From Coprovicinus avistercoris (GTDB taxonomy: Bacteria; Actinomycetota; Coriobacteriia; Coriobacteriales; Atopobiaceae), in assembly GCA_018714895.1 (NCBI GenBank), contig DVMQ01000018.1, positions 62,001-126,000 on the forward strand: DNA of 64,000 nt, read 5' to 3'. Below the pieces are notes generated by a model. It was not told the DNA's origin, made no database searches, and saw only the letters and a list, made by a program, of their open reading frames with translations. Made by a program: the position numbers and the translations under genes. Positions 26,136 to 34,145 of this stretch are shown here, piece by piece (the first letter of the stretch is position 1; the number at the start of each line of letters is the position of its first letter).

Positions 26136-27664
26136 GTCAATATTTTGTCGGCATTGACTCTGGAACGACGGGCATCAAGGCAGTCCTCTTTGATTTACAA
26201 GGGCAAGAGCTCTCTCAGTGTGGTTTGCCGTTAACTGCAAGTTGCCCCACTGAGGATCGATACGAAGAAGACCCTCTCGAGATTTGGGAAAAGTGCCAGC
26301 AGTGTGTAAAAACGGTTACCTCATCTGTTGATCGCGATGAAGTAATAGGAATGGGAATTACAGCCCAAGGCGATGGTCTTTGGTTGTTTGACGAAGGTAT
26401 GAACCCTGTTCGACCTGGTATTTGTTTCTGTGACGGAAGAGCGGCAAATATAGTAGAGCGCTGGGAATCCGATGGTACCGTCAGGCGTTTGTTCGATATC
26501 ACTGGTACTTGGCTTTGTGTTGGAAACCAGAACGGTATTGTAAAGTGGATGGACGAAAATGATCCAGATGCTTTAAAACAAGCCCGTTGGTTCATGCATC
26601 TCAAAGACTATCTGTTCTGGTGTCTTACGGGTCAGATAACAACTGATGCAAGTGATCAGTCACTGGTATTTCTCAATCAAAATTCCCATGCCTATCTTCC
26701 AGAAACCTTTGAGCTCTGCGGCATCTCTCAATATGCAGAGAAGTGGCCGCCTGTGCTTACAGCATCGGAAAATGCTTTTACTATTCGTCCAGAACTTGCA
26801 AAAGCTCTTGGTGTATCAAATGAGTGTGTAATTACGTCTGGTCCGATGGATGTTGCAGCGTGTGCTTTAGGGGCTGGCGTAGTGGAAGCAGGTCAGTGCT
26901 GCTCCATTATGGGAACTGCGGCTTTGCATGAGATGGTGGTGGATAAGCCACTCGATGACACTGTCCAAGCTGGCATGACTGTTGCGCACGCCCCAAAGGA
27001 TCGTTGGCTAAGGCTTATGGCCTCATATGCTGGGGCTCCAAATACCGATTGGGCTATTCGAACGCTTGCTGGCGGGCTCGTAATGCAAGCGGAACAAAAT
27101 GAAGAAGACATCTTTTCTATTGTGGAAAAAGAGCTGTCTGAGGTTCCCGTTGGATCAAATGGCGTTATGTATCATCCATATCTTTTGTCCGGCGGCGAGC
27201 GTGCCCCCTTCTCTGCACCACATGCGCGTGCAAGCTACACAGGAATATCCTCTAGGAATACCATTGCCGATATTTTGCATGCAACATATGAGGGTGTAGC
27301 ACTTGCCATGTTGGATTGTTATAGGCATATGCCACGTGAGATTGCATCAGTCACACTCTGCGGCGGTGGAGCAAAAAGCGCCTTCTGGTGCCAGATGTTT
27401 GCTGATGCCCTTGGGCAAGAAGTAGGTCGTGTGCACGGCAATGAGCTAGGCGCTCTTGGTGTGGTAATCAATAATGCGGTAGTGCAGGGTTTTTATCCCT
27501 CTTATGTGGACGCCGTGGAAGCGATAGTACGGCCAGCAGGAACATATGTGCCCAACGCTGAAAACCACAAGCGTTATGAGCAACTGTATGAGCTCTACCA
27601 GGTTACCTATAAGGCATTGCGTGAATCATGGAGCCTTCGAGCTGAATTGTTTGGAGGTCAATAG
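26132..27664 (+). CDS. FGGY-family carbohydrate kinase (L-xylulose/L-ribulose kinase-like)
   Basis: This 510-residue FGGY kinase has the N-terminal phosphate loop GIDSGTTGIKAVLFD, a GMGITAQGDGLWLFD segment, and the C-terminal adenosine motif LCGGGAKSAFWCQMFAD. It most resembles the L-xylulokinase/LyxK branch, but FGGY specificity is hard to assign. It would phosphorylate a free ketose at C1 or C5, depending on the substrate. The GTG start overlaps the epimerase stop (GTGA), and its own stop overlaps the aldolase GTG by one base, so the three genes are tightly coupled. A C1-phosphorylated product would fit the adjacent aldolase. Confidence 0.85.
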   Translation: MSQYFVGIDSGTTGIKAVLFDLQGQELSQCGLPLTASCPTEDRYEEDPLEIWEKCQQCVKTVTSSVDRDEVIGMGITAQGDGLWLFDEGMNPVRPGICFCDGRAANIVERWESDGTVRRLFDITGTWLCVGNQNGIVKWMDENDPDALKQARWFMHLKDYLFWCLTGQITTDASDQSLVFLNQNSHAYLPETFELCGISQYAEKWPPVLTASENAFTIRPELAKALGVSNECVITSGPMDVAACALGAGVVEAGQCCSIMGTAALHEMVVDKPLDDTVQAGMTVAHAPKDRWLRLMASYAGAPNTDWAIRTLAGGLVMQAEQNEEDIFSIVEKELSEVPVGSNGVMYHPYLLSGGERAPFSAPHARASYTGISSRNTIADILHATYEGVALAMLDCYRHMPREIASVTLCGGGAKSAFWCQMFADALGQEVGRVHGNELGALGVVINNAVVQGFYPSYVDAVEAIVRPAGTYVPNAENHKRYEQLYELYQVTYKALRESWSLRAELFGGQ

Positions 27665-28317
27665 TGTTTGAAGAAGAAAAGCAAAACGTAATAGATGCTT
27701 GTAAACAGCTTCAGCGTGAAGGAAGTGTAATTGGTACCTGGGGAAATGTCTCAGTTCGTTGCGACGACAAGATAGTGCTGACTCCCAGCCGCGTTGCATA
27801 TGATGACCTTACGGTTGAAGACATGGTTGTTATGTCACTTGAGGGAGAAATATTAGAGTCGCCTCGAGGTAGGGTTCCAACTTCTGAACGAGAAGTACAC
27901 AGGCAGCTTTATCTCGCTCGTAAAGATATAAAAGCGGTTGTTCATGCACATACGCTTCATGCAATGGCTGTATCCACGTTGCCAATCGTGGAAGTGCCTT
28001 GTCTTGTTGAGGAGATGTCTCAGTTGTTAGGAGGTAGCATTCCCTTAACAAAGAGGTATGTTCCTGCAGAGCAACATGAGAAGCTAGGGATGGCTGCCGC
28101 TGAGGTTATAGGAGATCGCGGCGCCATACTACTTCGCAATCATGGGCCGGTAAGTTGTGCACCAACTCTCGAAGAAGCGCTCTTGTCTGTAAAAGTGGTT
28201 GAACGTGCCTGCGAGCTGTATTTATCTGTGATGCATAGTGATTACAACAAGATTCCTGAGCAATTTGTTATATCAGAGCGGTATCGCTATACCCATACCT
28301 ATGGAAAAGAGGTCTAG
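27664..28317 (+). CDS. Class II aldolase, L-fuculose-phosphate aldolase-like
   Basis: This 217-residue class II aldolase/adducin-family protein matches the length of FucA. It has GTWGNVSVR, the phosphate-binding PSR segment, catalytic Glu in TSEREVH, paired zinc histidines in VVHAHTLHAMA and the third His in LLRNHGPVSC. FucA cleaves L-fuculose-1-phosphate to DHAP and L-lactaldehyde; L-ribulose-5-phosphate 4-epimerases share the fold, but the length and active site favour the aldolase. The GTG start overlaps the kinase stop. It is the last gene before a terminator. A RhaD-type aldolase of opposite C4 preference lies in the same regulon candidate. Confidence 0.82.
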   Translation: MFEEEKQNVIDACKQLQREGSVIGTWGNVSVRCDDKIVLTPSRVAYDDLTVEDMVVMSLEGEILESPRGRVPTSEREVHRQLYLARKDIKAVVHAHTLHAMAVSTLPIVEVPCLVEEMSQLLGGSIPLTKRYVPAEQHEKLGMAAAEVIGDRGAILLRNHGPVSCAPTLEEALLSVKVVERACELYLSVMHSDYNKIPEQFVISERYRYTHTYGKEV

Positions 28318-28392
28318 GGAATACCGATAATTTCGATTTCAGAAAGGATTTATCTGAATAAATATCAAATAAAGCCATTGGAGCCCTTCTCC

Positions 28393-28427
28393 AGGACCTC
28401 GCGTATATTGCGGGGTCCTGTTCTTTT
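28393..28427 (+). terminator. Terminator of the epimerase-kinase-aldolase operon
   Basis: AGGACCTCGC pairs with GCGGGGTCCT (one wobble) around a seven-base loop and is followed by GTTCTTTTG. Confidence 0.82.
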
Positions 28428-28512
28428 GTGCAACTCTTTGTTGCTTGTAGTTACTGCTTGCCTCTCGGAGAATAAAGATGTGAATATCGACTTCATCTCA
28501 CGAGGAGATAAT

Positions 28513-28965
28513 ATGCTGCTTAAAAAGGATGAGCTGTCTCGCCTACGCCGCGAGCGTGGACTTACTCAAGAGGACCTTGCTCAAAAACTCTTTATCACTC
28601 GTCAAGCGGTTAGTCGCTGGGAGCACGGTGAGACTGAACCTGGTATCGATATGATTAAGCTCATTGCTCGAGAGCTTGAAGTGCCTATAACAATGCTTCT
28701 CGACATGCCGGAGGAGTATTGTCAAAGCTGCGGGATGATGTTTACTGGACCCAACCAACATGGTCACGAGGCAGATGGTACAGAAACCAACAGATACTGC
28801 CGCTGGTGCTATGACGAAGGCAAGTATACCTACGAAACCACTATGGAGGACATGATTGAGGAATGTGCTCCACGCATGTCTGAAGCAATGGGTTGGTCGG
28901 TGGATGAGGCGGCATCACTGCTGGGCGCAATTCTGCCCACGCTTGAACGCTGGACGAGAGATTAG
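28513..28965 (+). CDS. XRE-family regulator with C-terminal zinc ribbon
   Basis: This 150-residue protein has a Cro/C1-type helix-turn-helix at residues ~7-60 (RLRRERGLTQEDLAQKLFITRQAVSRWEHGET) and a putative zinc ribbon with C70-x2-C73 and C96-x2-C99. The C-terminal TMEDMIEECAPRM segment is typical of the zf-ribbon_2 family often fused to such regulators in anaerobes. The target is unknown. The ATG at 28513 follows GAGGAGA; a longer in-frame reading from 28378 would run through the upstream terminator and is rejected. The MmcQ/YjbR gene follows after 3 bases, so the two are co-translated. Confidence 0.85.
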   Translation: MLLKKDELSRLRRERGLTQEDLAQKLFITRQAVSRWEHGETEPGIDMIKLIARELEVPITMLLDMPEEYCQSCGMMFTGPNQHGHEADGTETNRYCRWCYDEGKYTYETTMEDMIEECAPRMSEAMGWSVDEAASLLGAILPTLERWTRD

Positions 28966-28968
28966 CTC

Positions 28969-29349
28969 ATGGACTTCTCTGATATAGATGCAAGACTGCT
29001 TTCCCATGCAGGTGCAAGCAAGGCTTTCCATGAAAAGTGGGGTTGGTTGATTTACTGGGTTGGTGGTAAGCAGTTTGCTTGTGAGTTTATTGCCAAGGTG
29101 GATGCTAAAGCGCCTTATGCTGGACGTCACTTACTTTCACTTAAGTGTGATCCTGATCGTATTTTAGAGCTACGGGCTGAATATCCAGAAGCTGTTTTGC
29201 CAGGATACTATTCAGATGGCCGTACTTGGATTTCAGTTGATATAGATGCTGGTCTTCCTGAGAACCTTATCTTTAATCTCTGTGATCAGAGCTACGAACT
29301 TGTATTTGCGAAACTCCCTAAACGTATTCAGAGCGAGATTTGTTCCTAA
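28969..29349 (+). CDS. MmcQ/YjbR family protein
   Basis: This 126-residue protein belongs to the MmcQ/YjbR (DUF419) family, small alpha/beta proteins with a CyaY-like fold thought to bind DNA. The diagnostic C-terminal half reads LLSLKCDPDRILELRAEYP, then PGYYSDGRTWISVDID. It starts 3 bases after the XRE regulator stop and has no strong Shine-Dalgarno, consistent with coupling. Its biological role is unknown. Confidence 0.85.
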   Translation: MDFSDIDARLLSHAGASKAFHEKWGWLIYWVGGKQFACEFIAKVDAKAPYAGRHLLSLKCDPDRILELRAEYPEAVLPGYYSDGRTWISVDIDAGLPENLIFNLCDQSYELVFAKLPKRIQSEICS

Positions 29350-29559
29350 AGTATCAGGAATAGATGTTATAGCTAGCTATGTTGTAAATGATTTTCACCG
29401 TTGAGCCAACGGAAGCCTTTTATCGAAAAGCCCGTAATTCCAAACAGCTCTTTAACGAACTGTAATCAACAAACAAACGCCAAATAGGTATCCTAGAGGG
29501 GTGATATAAGGCCAACGGCTACGAATTACATTAATTCGACCTGGTATAAGGGAGGACTC

Positions 29560-30111
29560 ATGTTCTGTCCAAAATGCGGTTCACAGCTTGCAGATGGTAC
29601 AAAGTTTTGCCCCAAGTGCGGTGCTGCACTTGGAGACAATGCAGGTGCTCCAACGCCCGGAGCTCCCAATCAATTTAATAATGGACAAGGAGTTCCTCAG
29701 CCCCAAGGGGTTAACTATACTCCGTCTCCTATACAGCCAAAGAAAAGCAACAAAGGCCTGTTTATCGGTCTTGGCGTGGCAGCAGTAGCTATTGTTATTG
29801 CGCTCGTCCTGTTCTTCACAAGCTGCTTTGGCGGTGGTAAGGATAGCTATGTTGGAACCTGGGAGGGCACCGCTACATATCAGGGCATTTCTGTTGACTG
29901 CACCCTTCAGCTCAATGAGGATAAGTCTGCAGAAATGGAGATGAGCTTTGCGGGTCAGTCTCAAACAATGGATAACCTCCAGTGGCGTGCTACTGATGAT
30001 GGTATAGAAGTTGCTACTGAGGATAAAGATGACTGGACGGAATTTGAACGCGATGGCGATGCACTTGTCATCGATCAAAGTGGCATTGAGATAGAGGTCA
30101 CAAAGAAATAG
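29560..30111 (+). CDS. Zinc-ribbon membrane-anchored protein with lipocalin-like extracellular domain
   Basis: This 183-residue protein opens with a double-CxxC zinc ribbon (C3, C6, C17, C20; MFCPKCGSQLADGTKFCPKCG). A Pro/Gly/Gln-rich linker is followed by a basic segment and one membrane helix at residues ~67-89. The extracellular C-terminal ~90 residues, beginning YVGTWEGTATYQG, look like a small beta-barrel of the lipocalin_5/DUF4923 kind, but I am not sure of the family. Such zinc-ribbon-TM proteins are common in Coriobacteriia and Clostridia and are of unknown function. The ATG follows AAGGGAGG. It is monocistronic, with a terminator downstream. Confidence 0.75.
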   Translation: MFCPKCGSQLADGTKFCPKCGAALGDNAGAPTPGAPNQFNNGQGVPQPQGVNYTPSPIQPKKSNKGLFIGLGVAAVAIVIALVLFFTSCFGGGKDSYVGTWEGTATYQGISVDCTLQLNEDKSAEMEMSFAGQSQTMDNLQWRATDDGIEVATEDKDDWTEFERDGDALVIDQSGIEIEVTKK

Positions 30112-30137
30112 CGGGATAAAAGATTCCAGAAAGACTC

Positions 30138-30178
30138 AAATGCGCAGCTTGTGACTAGTGTCAGGGCTGCGCATTTTG
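30138..30178 (+). terminator. Terminator after the zinc-ribbon protein gene
   Basis: AAATGCGCAGC pairs with GCTGCGCATTT around a 17-base loop, followed by TTGTATAG. It lies between convergent genes; the minus-strand side has a poorer T run. Confidence 0.75.
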
Positions 30179-30203
30179 TATAGCTTGCTACTCTGGTAAA
30201 GCT

Positions 30204-31112
30204 TTATACAGCTTCGTTTTGCTTGCAAACAAGCGTCATAAGTGGTGCGCCAATAATATCGGCTACGAGGTCGCACTTTGTCATAAGAAGGAAGAACACA
30301 TTGCCGCGACCACAGCCGTCGCCAAGCGTCTCAAAGTTACCCATGCCCTTACTGATAACAACGTCAGCATTGTAGAAGGTGCGCTGGAACTCTTCAGTAC
30401 TGTCTTCAACAATGGTGGTCGGAATGGCTACGCCGCTCGGTAGAACGCGAGCAACACGATCCATGCCAACTTGCTGAGCGTCTTCTACCGTAACATCGTT
30501 AATAATGGGGCCACCGCGAACGCCAAAGGTAACCTGTACATTCGGGTTTTCCTGCAAGATTTGCTCGATAAGGATTTTGTCCAGAACAATCTCGCCGCAG
30601 TTATCACCTAAATACATGATGTTCTGTGCTGAACGGATCTGCTCGAGAAGCTCTGCTGAATCATCAAGAGCAAAGGTGATATCAGGCACGCGGTCAAGCA
30701 GAGCGGTTACATCGTCTTGGGTAAAGGTGTTTTTGGAACCAAAATCAATGAGATTACCTGCTGCTGCATAGCGCAAGGCAAGCTGGAAAGGATTATCGGC
30801 AGCAGCAATTTGCTCCAAGCATTCTGGCTCGCGGTCCAGCAGGAGCTGGTTGTACTGGATTTTTATATCGTGATAGGGATCATTCGTGCCAACAAGCGGC
30901 ATGATGCGCTCCAACAAGGTGCCCATATGTGTGGGTTTTACACGCTCGCCGCCAATCTCTTCAAGAAGACTGTCCTTAATATCGAGCATCTGGGACAGCA
31001 CGTCGTCACTCAAATTGCAAAAGGTTGCAATACGGCGAACTTGCTTCTCGTAGCATCCACGGCAATCGGGTGACTGAGGGATGGTGCTGGACATTGTAGT
31101 GGCTTCTGCCAT
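30204..31112 (-). CDS. DUF89/ARMT1-family damage-control phosphatase-like protein
   Basis: This 302-residue protein has the DUF89 pattern: an N-terminal CRGCYEKQVRRIATF segment with two cysteines, the GDNCGEIVLDKILIE motif with the metal-binding Asp-Asn and Gly-Glu, VRGGPIINDVT, and SKGMGNFETL. Family members are metal-dependent phosphatases that remove harmful sugar phosphates or damaged metabolites. It starts directly after the xpt stop (no gap), so it is co-transcribed with a purine salvage gene. Its substrate is unknown; a phosphoribosyl-type substrate would fit the neighbour but is speculation. Confidence 0.82.
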   Translation of the reverse strand: MAEATTMSSTIPQSPDCRGCYEKQVRRIATFCNLSDDVLSQMLDIKDSLLEEIGGERVKPTHMGTLLERIMPLVGTNDPYHDIKIQYNQLLLDREPECLEQIAAADNPFQLALRYAAAGNLIDFGSKNTFTQDDVTALLDRVPDITFALDDSAELLEQIRSAQNIMYLGDNCGEIVLDKILIEQILQENPNVQVTFGVRGGPIINDVTVEDAQQVGMDRVARVLPSGVAIPTTIVEDSTEEFQRTFYNADVVISKGMGNFETLGDGCGRGNVFFLLMTKCDLVADIIGAPLMTLVCKQNEAV

Positions 31113-31709
31113 CTATGCCTCGCTCTCATCAGAGATAAATGTAATTTCACCTGTTGTAGCATCCATTGAGCTAATACGTGCGAGTGATTCCACACGAATG
31201 CCCTGTTCGCATAAGATATTTCTGCCCGGTTGGAAGGATTTTTCAATAGCAAAACACATGGCAACCACTTCGGCATGAGCCTGTTTACACAAATCGAGAA
31301 GTCCTTCTGCGGCCGATCCGTTGGCAAGAAAATCGTCAACAATAACAATACGCTCATTGGGGTTGAGGAGTTTCTTCTCTACGACAACGGTGTAATCACG
31401 GTTGTGAGTATAGGAGTGAACAGAGGTGCGCCACTGCGACCCCTGGAGGTTCTGTGACTCCTTCTTGCGGGCAAAAACAACGGTGGGACACCCCAGAGCA
31501 AGGGCTGTTACGCAGGCAAGGCCAATGCCTGAAGTCTCGATGGTGAGGACTTTATCAACCTTTTCTCCTGCAAGCCGACGTGCCCATTCATCGGCCATGT
31601 GCTGGTAAAGCTGCATATCGCAGCCATGATTGAGAAATGAATCGACTTTAAGAACATTGCTGGGACGAACCGCCCCATCATGTCTCATTCGTTCTTCAAG
31701 CTCGCGCAT
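31113..31709 (-). CDS. xpt: Xanthine phosphoribosyltransferase
   Basis: This 198-residue type I phosphoribosyltransferase salvages xanthine to XMP with PRPP. It has LKVDSFLNHGCD, IETSGIGLA, the FARKKES segment, the PRPP loop IVIVDDFLANGSA and AIEKSFQPG, all typical of Xpt. I chose the ATG at 31707-31709, preceded by AAGGAG, over a longer reading to 31760 that would enter the upstream terminator. A terminator stem ends only ~32 bases before the start, so expression may depend on read-through from nfnB or on a promoter within it. It is followed immediately by the DUF89 gene. Confidence 0.92.
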   Translation of the reverse strand: MRELEERMRHDGAVRPSNVLKVDSFLNHGCDMQLYQHMADEWARRLAGEKVDKVLTIETSGIGLACVTALALGCPTVVFARKKESQNLQGSQWRTSVHSYTHNRDYTVVVEKKLLNPNERIVIVDDFLANGSAAEGLLDLCKQAHAEVVAMCFAIEKSFQPGRNILCEQGIRVESLARISSMDATTGEITFISDESEA

Positions 31710-31740
31710 GACACTCCTTGCCACGTAAAGATCTTGTAGT

Positions 31741-31777
31741 TCAAAAAAGCCCGGGAGCACGCAGGCAGCCCGGGCTT
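31741..31777 (-). terminator. Terminator between nfnB and xpt
   Basis: AAGCCCGGG (31747-31755) pairs with CCCGGGCTT (31769-31777) around a 13-base loop. On the minus strand it is followed by six T. It lies 25 bases after the nfnB stop and ~32 bases before the xpt start codon. Confidence 0.88.
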
Positions 31778-31801
31778 GGTGTTTTAATGCACCACAAGAC
31801 T

Positions 31802-33205
31802 CTATGCTTGTGTGAGCACTTCAGTAATGGAAGCAGCAGCTGTCTTACCGGCACCCATGGCAAGAATAACAGTAGCGGCGCCCGTTACAATGTCGCCACC
31901 GGCCCAAATGCGCGGGTCAGAAGTGCGGCCGTTCTCGTCAGCCTCAATGTAGCCCCACTTGTTGAGCTTGACATCGCTGATCATGCCAGCCAGAGGGTTG
32001 GCGTTGGTGCCAATAGCAGAAATAGCTACGTCACAAGGAATTTCCTCGATAGCACCCTCGATAGGAACAGGACGACGACGGCCAGAAGCATCGGGCTCAC
32101 CGAGCTCCATCTTCTGAACGCGGACAGCGCAGACGTTGCCATCTTCGCCAGCAAGGAACTCAAGCGGTGCAACGAGCTCGCGAACCTCAACGCCTTCGGC
32201 CTTGGCGTGATGCAGCTCGGCACGACGAGCGGGCATTTCGGCCTCGGTACGGCGGTAGCAGATAATTGCGTGCTCTGCGCCCAGACGCTTGGCGGTACGC
32301 ACGGCGTCCATAGCAACATTGCCGCCGCCAAAGACAACAACACGCTGTCCATGCTTGGTGGGCGTGTCGTACTCGGGGAACTGGTTTGCCTTCATCAGGT
32401 TAACGCGTGTGAGGTACTCGTTTGCAAAGAAGACGTTTGGCAGGTTCTCGCCGGGAACGTTCAGGAACTTGGGAAGGCCAGCGCCCGTAGCAATGTAGAT
32501 GGCATCAAAGCCCTTGTCGAACAGCTCTTGAGCATTGGTAATACGGCCTGCGACTGAGTTGTACTCAAAGTGAACGCCAAGGTCCTCAAGACCATCGATC
32601 TCGCGCTTAACAACTGCCTTGGGCAGACGGAACTCAGGAATGCCGTAGACAAGAACGCCACCGCCGGTGAAAAATGCCTCAAAGACAGTTACCTCAAAGC
32701 CATTGCGTGCAAGCTCGCCTGCGCAGGTAATGCCAGAGGGGCCAGAGCCAATAACGGCAACCTTCTTGCCGTTGCTCGGGGCAACCTTAGGCTTCGAACC
32801 AAGCTCAGGCTGGTCGCCTACGAAGCGCTCCAGCTGACCAATGGCAATAGGATCGCCCTTCTTGCCCAAAATGCACTTGCCTTCGCACTGGTTCTCCTGT
32901 GGGCAAACGCGGCCACAGATGGCAGGCAGCATGGAATCCTCGCGGATAATATCCAGTGCACGACCGAACTCTTCAGCGCGAATGGCCTCAATGAACTGAG
33001 GAATCTTAATGTTTACGGGGCAGCCCGTTACGCAGAGCGGCTTCTTGCAGTCGAGGCAGCGATTGGCCTCAGCAAGTGCCATCTCCTTAGTGAAGCCCTT
33101 ATCAACCGGACGGAAATCGCATGCGCGCTCAGCGGCCGGCTCTTCGTTGTCGGGCGTGCGGGGTGCCTTTGCGTTGGGAACGTACTTACCGTTTACCTGT
33201 GGCAT
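31802..33205 (-). CDS. NfnB-like flavoprotein (GltA family), large subunit of NADH-dependent ferredoxin:NADP oxidoreductase
   Basis: This 467-residue glutamate-synthase small-subunit family protein has two N-terminal [4Fe-4S] cysteine sets (CLDCKKPLCVTGCP and CGRVCPQENQCEGKC). An FAD dinucleotide loop (IGSGPSGITCAGELA) and an NAD(P) loop (FGGGNVAMDAVRTAKRLGA) follow. With the overlapping nfnA-like gene upstream, this is the layout of NfnAB, an electron-bifurcating transhydrogenase, or of the related sulfide dehydrogenase SudAB. The start overlaps nfnA by 13 bases. No glutamate synthase large subunit is nearby, which argues against a GOGAT role. It is followed by a terminator. Confidence 0.85.
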   Translation of the reverse strand: MPQVNGKYVPNAKAPRTPDNEEPAAERACDFRPVDKGFTKEMALAEANRCLDCKKPLCVTGCPVNIKIPQFIEAIRAEEFGRALDIIREDSMLPAICGRVCPQENQCEGKCILGKKGDPIAIGQLERFVGDQPELGSKPKVAPSNGKKVAVIGSGPSGITCAGELARNGFEVTVFEAFFTGGGVLVYGIPEFRLPKAVVKREIDGLEDLGVHFEYNSVAGRITNAQELFDKGFDAIYIATGAGLPKFLNVPGENLPNVFFANEYLTRVNLMKANQFPEYDTPTKHGQRVVVFGGGNVAMDAVRTAKRLGAEHAIICYRRTEAEMPARRAELHHAKAEGVEVRELVAPLEFLAGEDGNVCAVRVQKMELGEPDASGRRRPVPIEGAIEEIPCDVAISAIGTNANPLAGMISDVKLNKWGYIEADENGRTSDPRIWAGGDIVTGAATVILAMGAGKTAAASITEVLTQA

Positions 33206-34035
33206 GCGCAGGTCGCCTCCTCGTAAGCCTTCATAGCCTGACCTTCTTCAGTGCGATAGGCTGCCTGACGCATACGAAGGTCGTCCCAGTTGACCTTTGT
33301 TGCATCGAAATCGGGGCCGTCTACACAAGCGAACTTGGTCTCGCCATCGATCTCGACACGGCAGCAGCCGCACATTCCTGTGCCATCAACCATGATGGGG
33401 TTGAGCGATGCAATAACGGGGGTGTCGTACTTCTCGGCGGTGAGAGCGGCGAACTTCATCATGGGAACAGGACCAACGCAGAAGACGTGATCTACAGCCT
33501 TGTCCTGAAGCAGACGCTCGAGCGGCGCAGTTACGACGCCCTTCTCACCGTAGGAACCATCGTCTGTGGTGATATGGATGTGATCCTCCGGGAAAATCTC
33601 GCGGAACTGATCTTCCAGCAGCAGCAGGTCCTTGGTGCGAGCACCCATAATGGCGTGAACTTCGTGGCCGGTAGCTGCAAGTTGGCGTGCAACAGGAAAT
33701 GCGATAGCAAGACCAACGCCACCGCCGATAACTGCCCAGGTGCCGTCGCCCATCTCTGTGGGCTGGCCGAGCGGACCAGTTACATCCTGCAGATAGTCGC
33801 CCACCTCATAGGTGGAGAGCATCGTGGTAGTTTTACCAATTACCATGAAGATGAACTCAACCCAGCCCTCTTCGCCGTTCCAATCTGCGAAGGTGAAAGG
33901 CACGCGCTCGCCTGTTTCGTTTGCACGGACCATCAGGAACTGACCAGCATGGGCATGCTTGGCCATCTCTGGGGCCTCAATGCGGAACTTAAACACCTTC
34001 TCAGAGAACTGCGTTTTTTCGAGGATCTTGTACAT
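33193..34035 (-). CDS. NfnA-like FAD/[2Fe-2S] subunit of NADH-dependent ferredoxin:NADP oxidoreductase
   Basis: This 280-residue protein belongs to the dihydroorotate dehydrogenase electron-transfer subunit (PyrK)/ferredoxin-NADP reductase family. It has an FAD-binding RVPFTFADWN segment, an NAD loop (VIGGGVGLAIAFPVARQL), and a C-terminal MCGCCRVEIDG...FACVDGPDF motif that ligates a [2Fe-2S] cluster. The 280 + 467 residue pair with a 13-base overlap matches NfnA + NfnB. The ATG follows GGAGAGGAG. The 110-base leader after pth carries an 8-bp stem TGTCGGAG/CTCCGACA at 34067-34093. SudB is the main alternative name. Confidence 0.85.
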   Translation of the reverse strand: MYKILEKTQFSEKVFKFRIEAPEMAKHAHAGQFLMVRANETGERVPFTFADWNGEEGWVEFIFMVIGKTTTMLSTYEVGDYLQDVTGPLGQPTEMGDGTWAVIGGGVGLAIAFPVARQLAATGHEVHAIMGARTKDLLLLEDQFREIFPEDHIHITTDDGSYGEKGVVTAPLERLLQDKAVDHVFCVGPVPMMKFAALTAEKYDTPVIASLNPIMVDGTGMCGCCRVEIDGETKFACVDGPDFDATKVNWDDLRMRQAAYRTEEGQAMKAYEEATCACHR

Positions 34036-34145
34036 ACAACGATCTCCTCTCCGCTACTCCCTGTCGTGTCGGAGTACAGAGACGCCTCCGACAATCCCTC
34101 CTTGTGGCACCGCTTTTACTGAGCGGGGTCATAGACTGTTCTATT

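Noticed and set aside
33121..34122. 333-codon plus-strand ORF
   Set aside because: It is antisense to nfnA and the start of nfnB; the minus-strand frames carry FAD and Fe-S motifs, while this one carries none.
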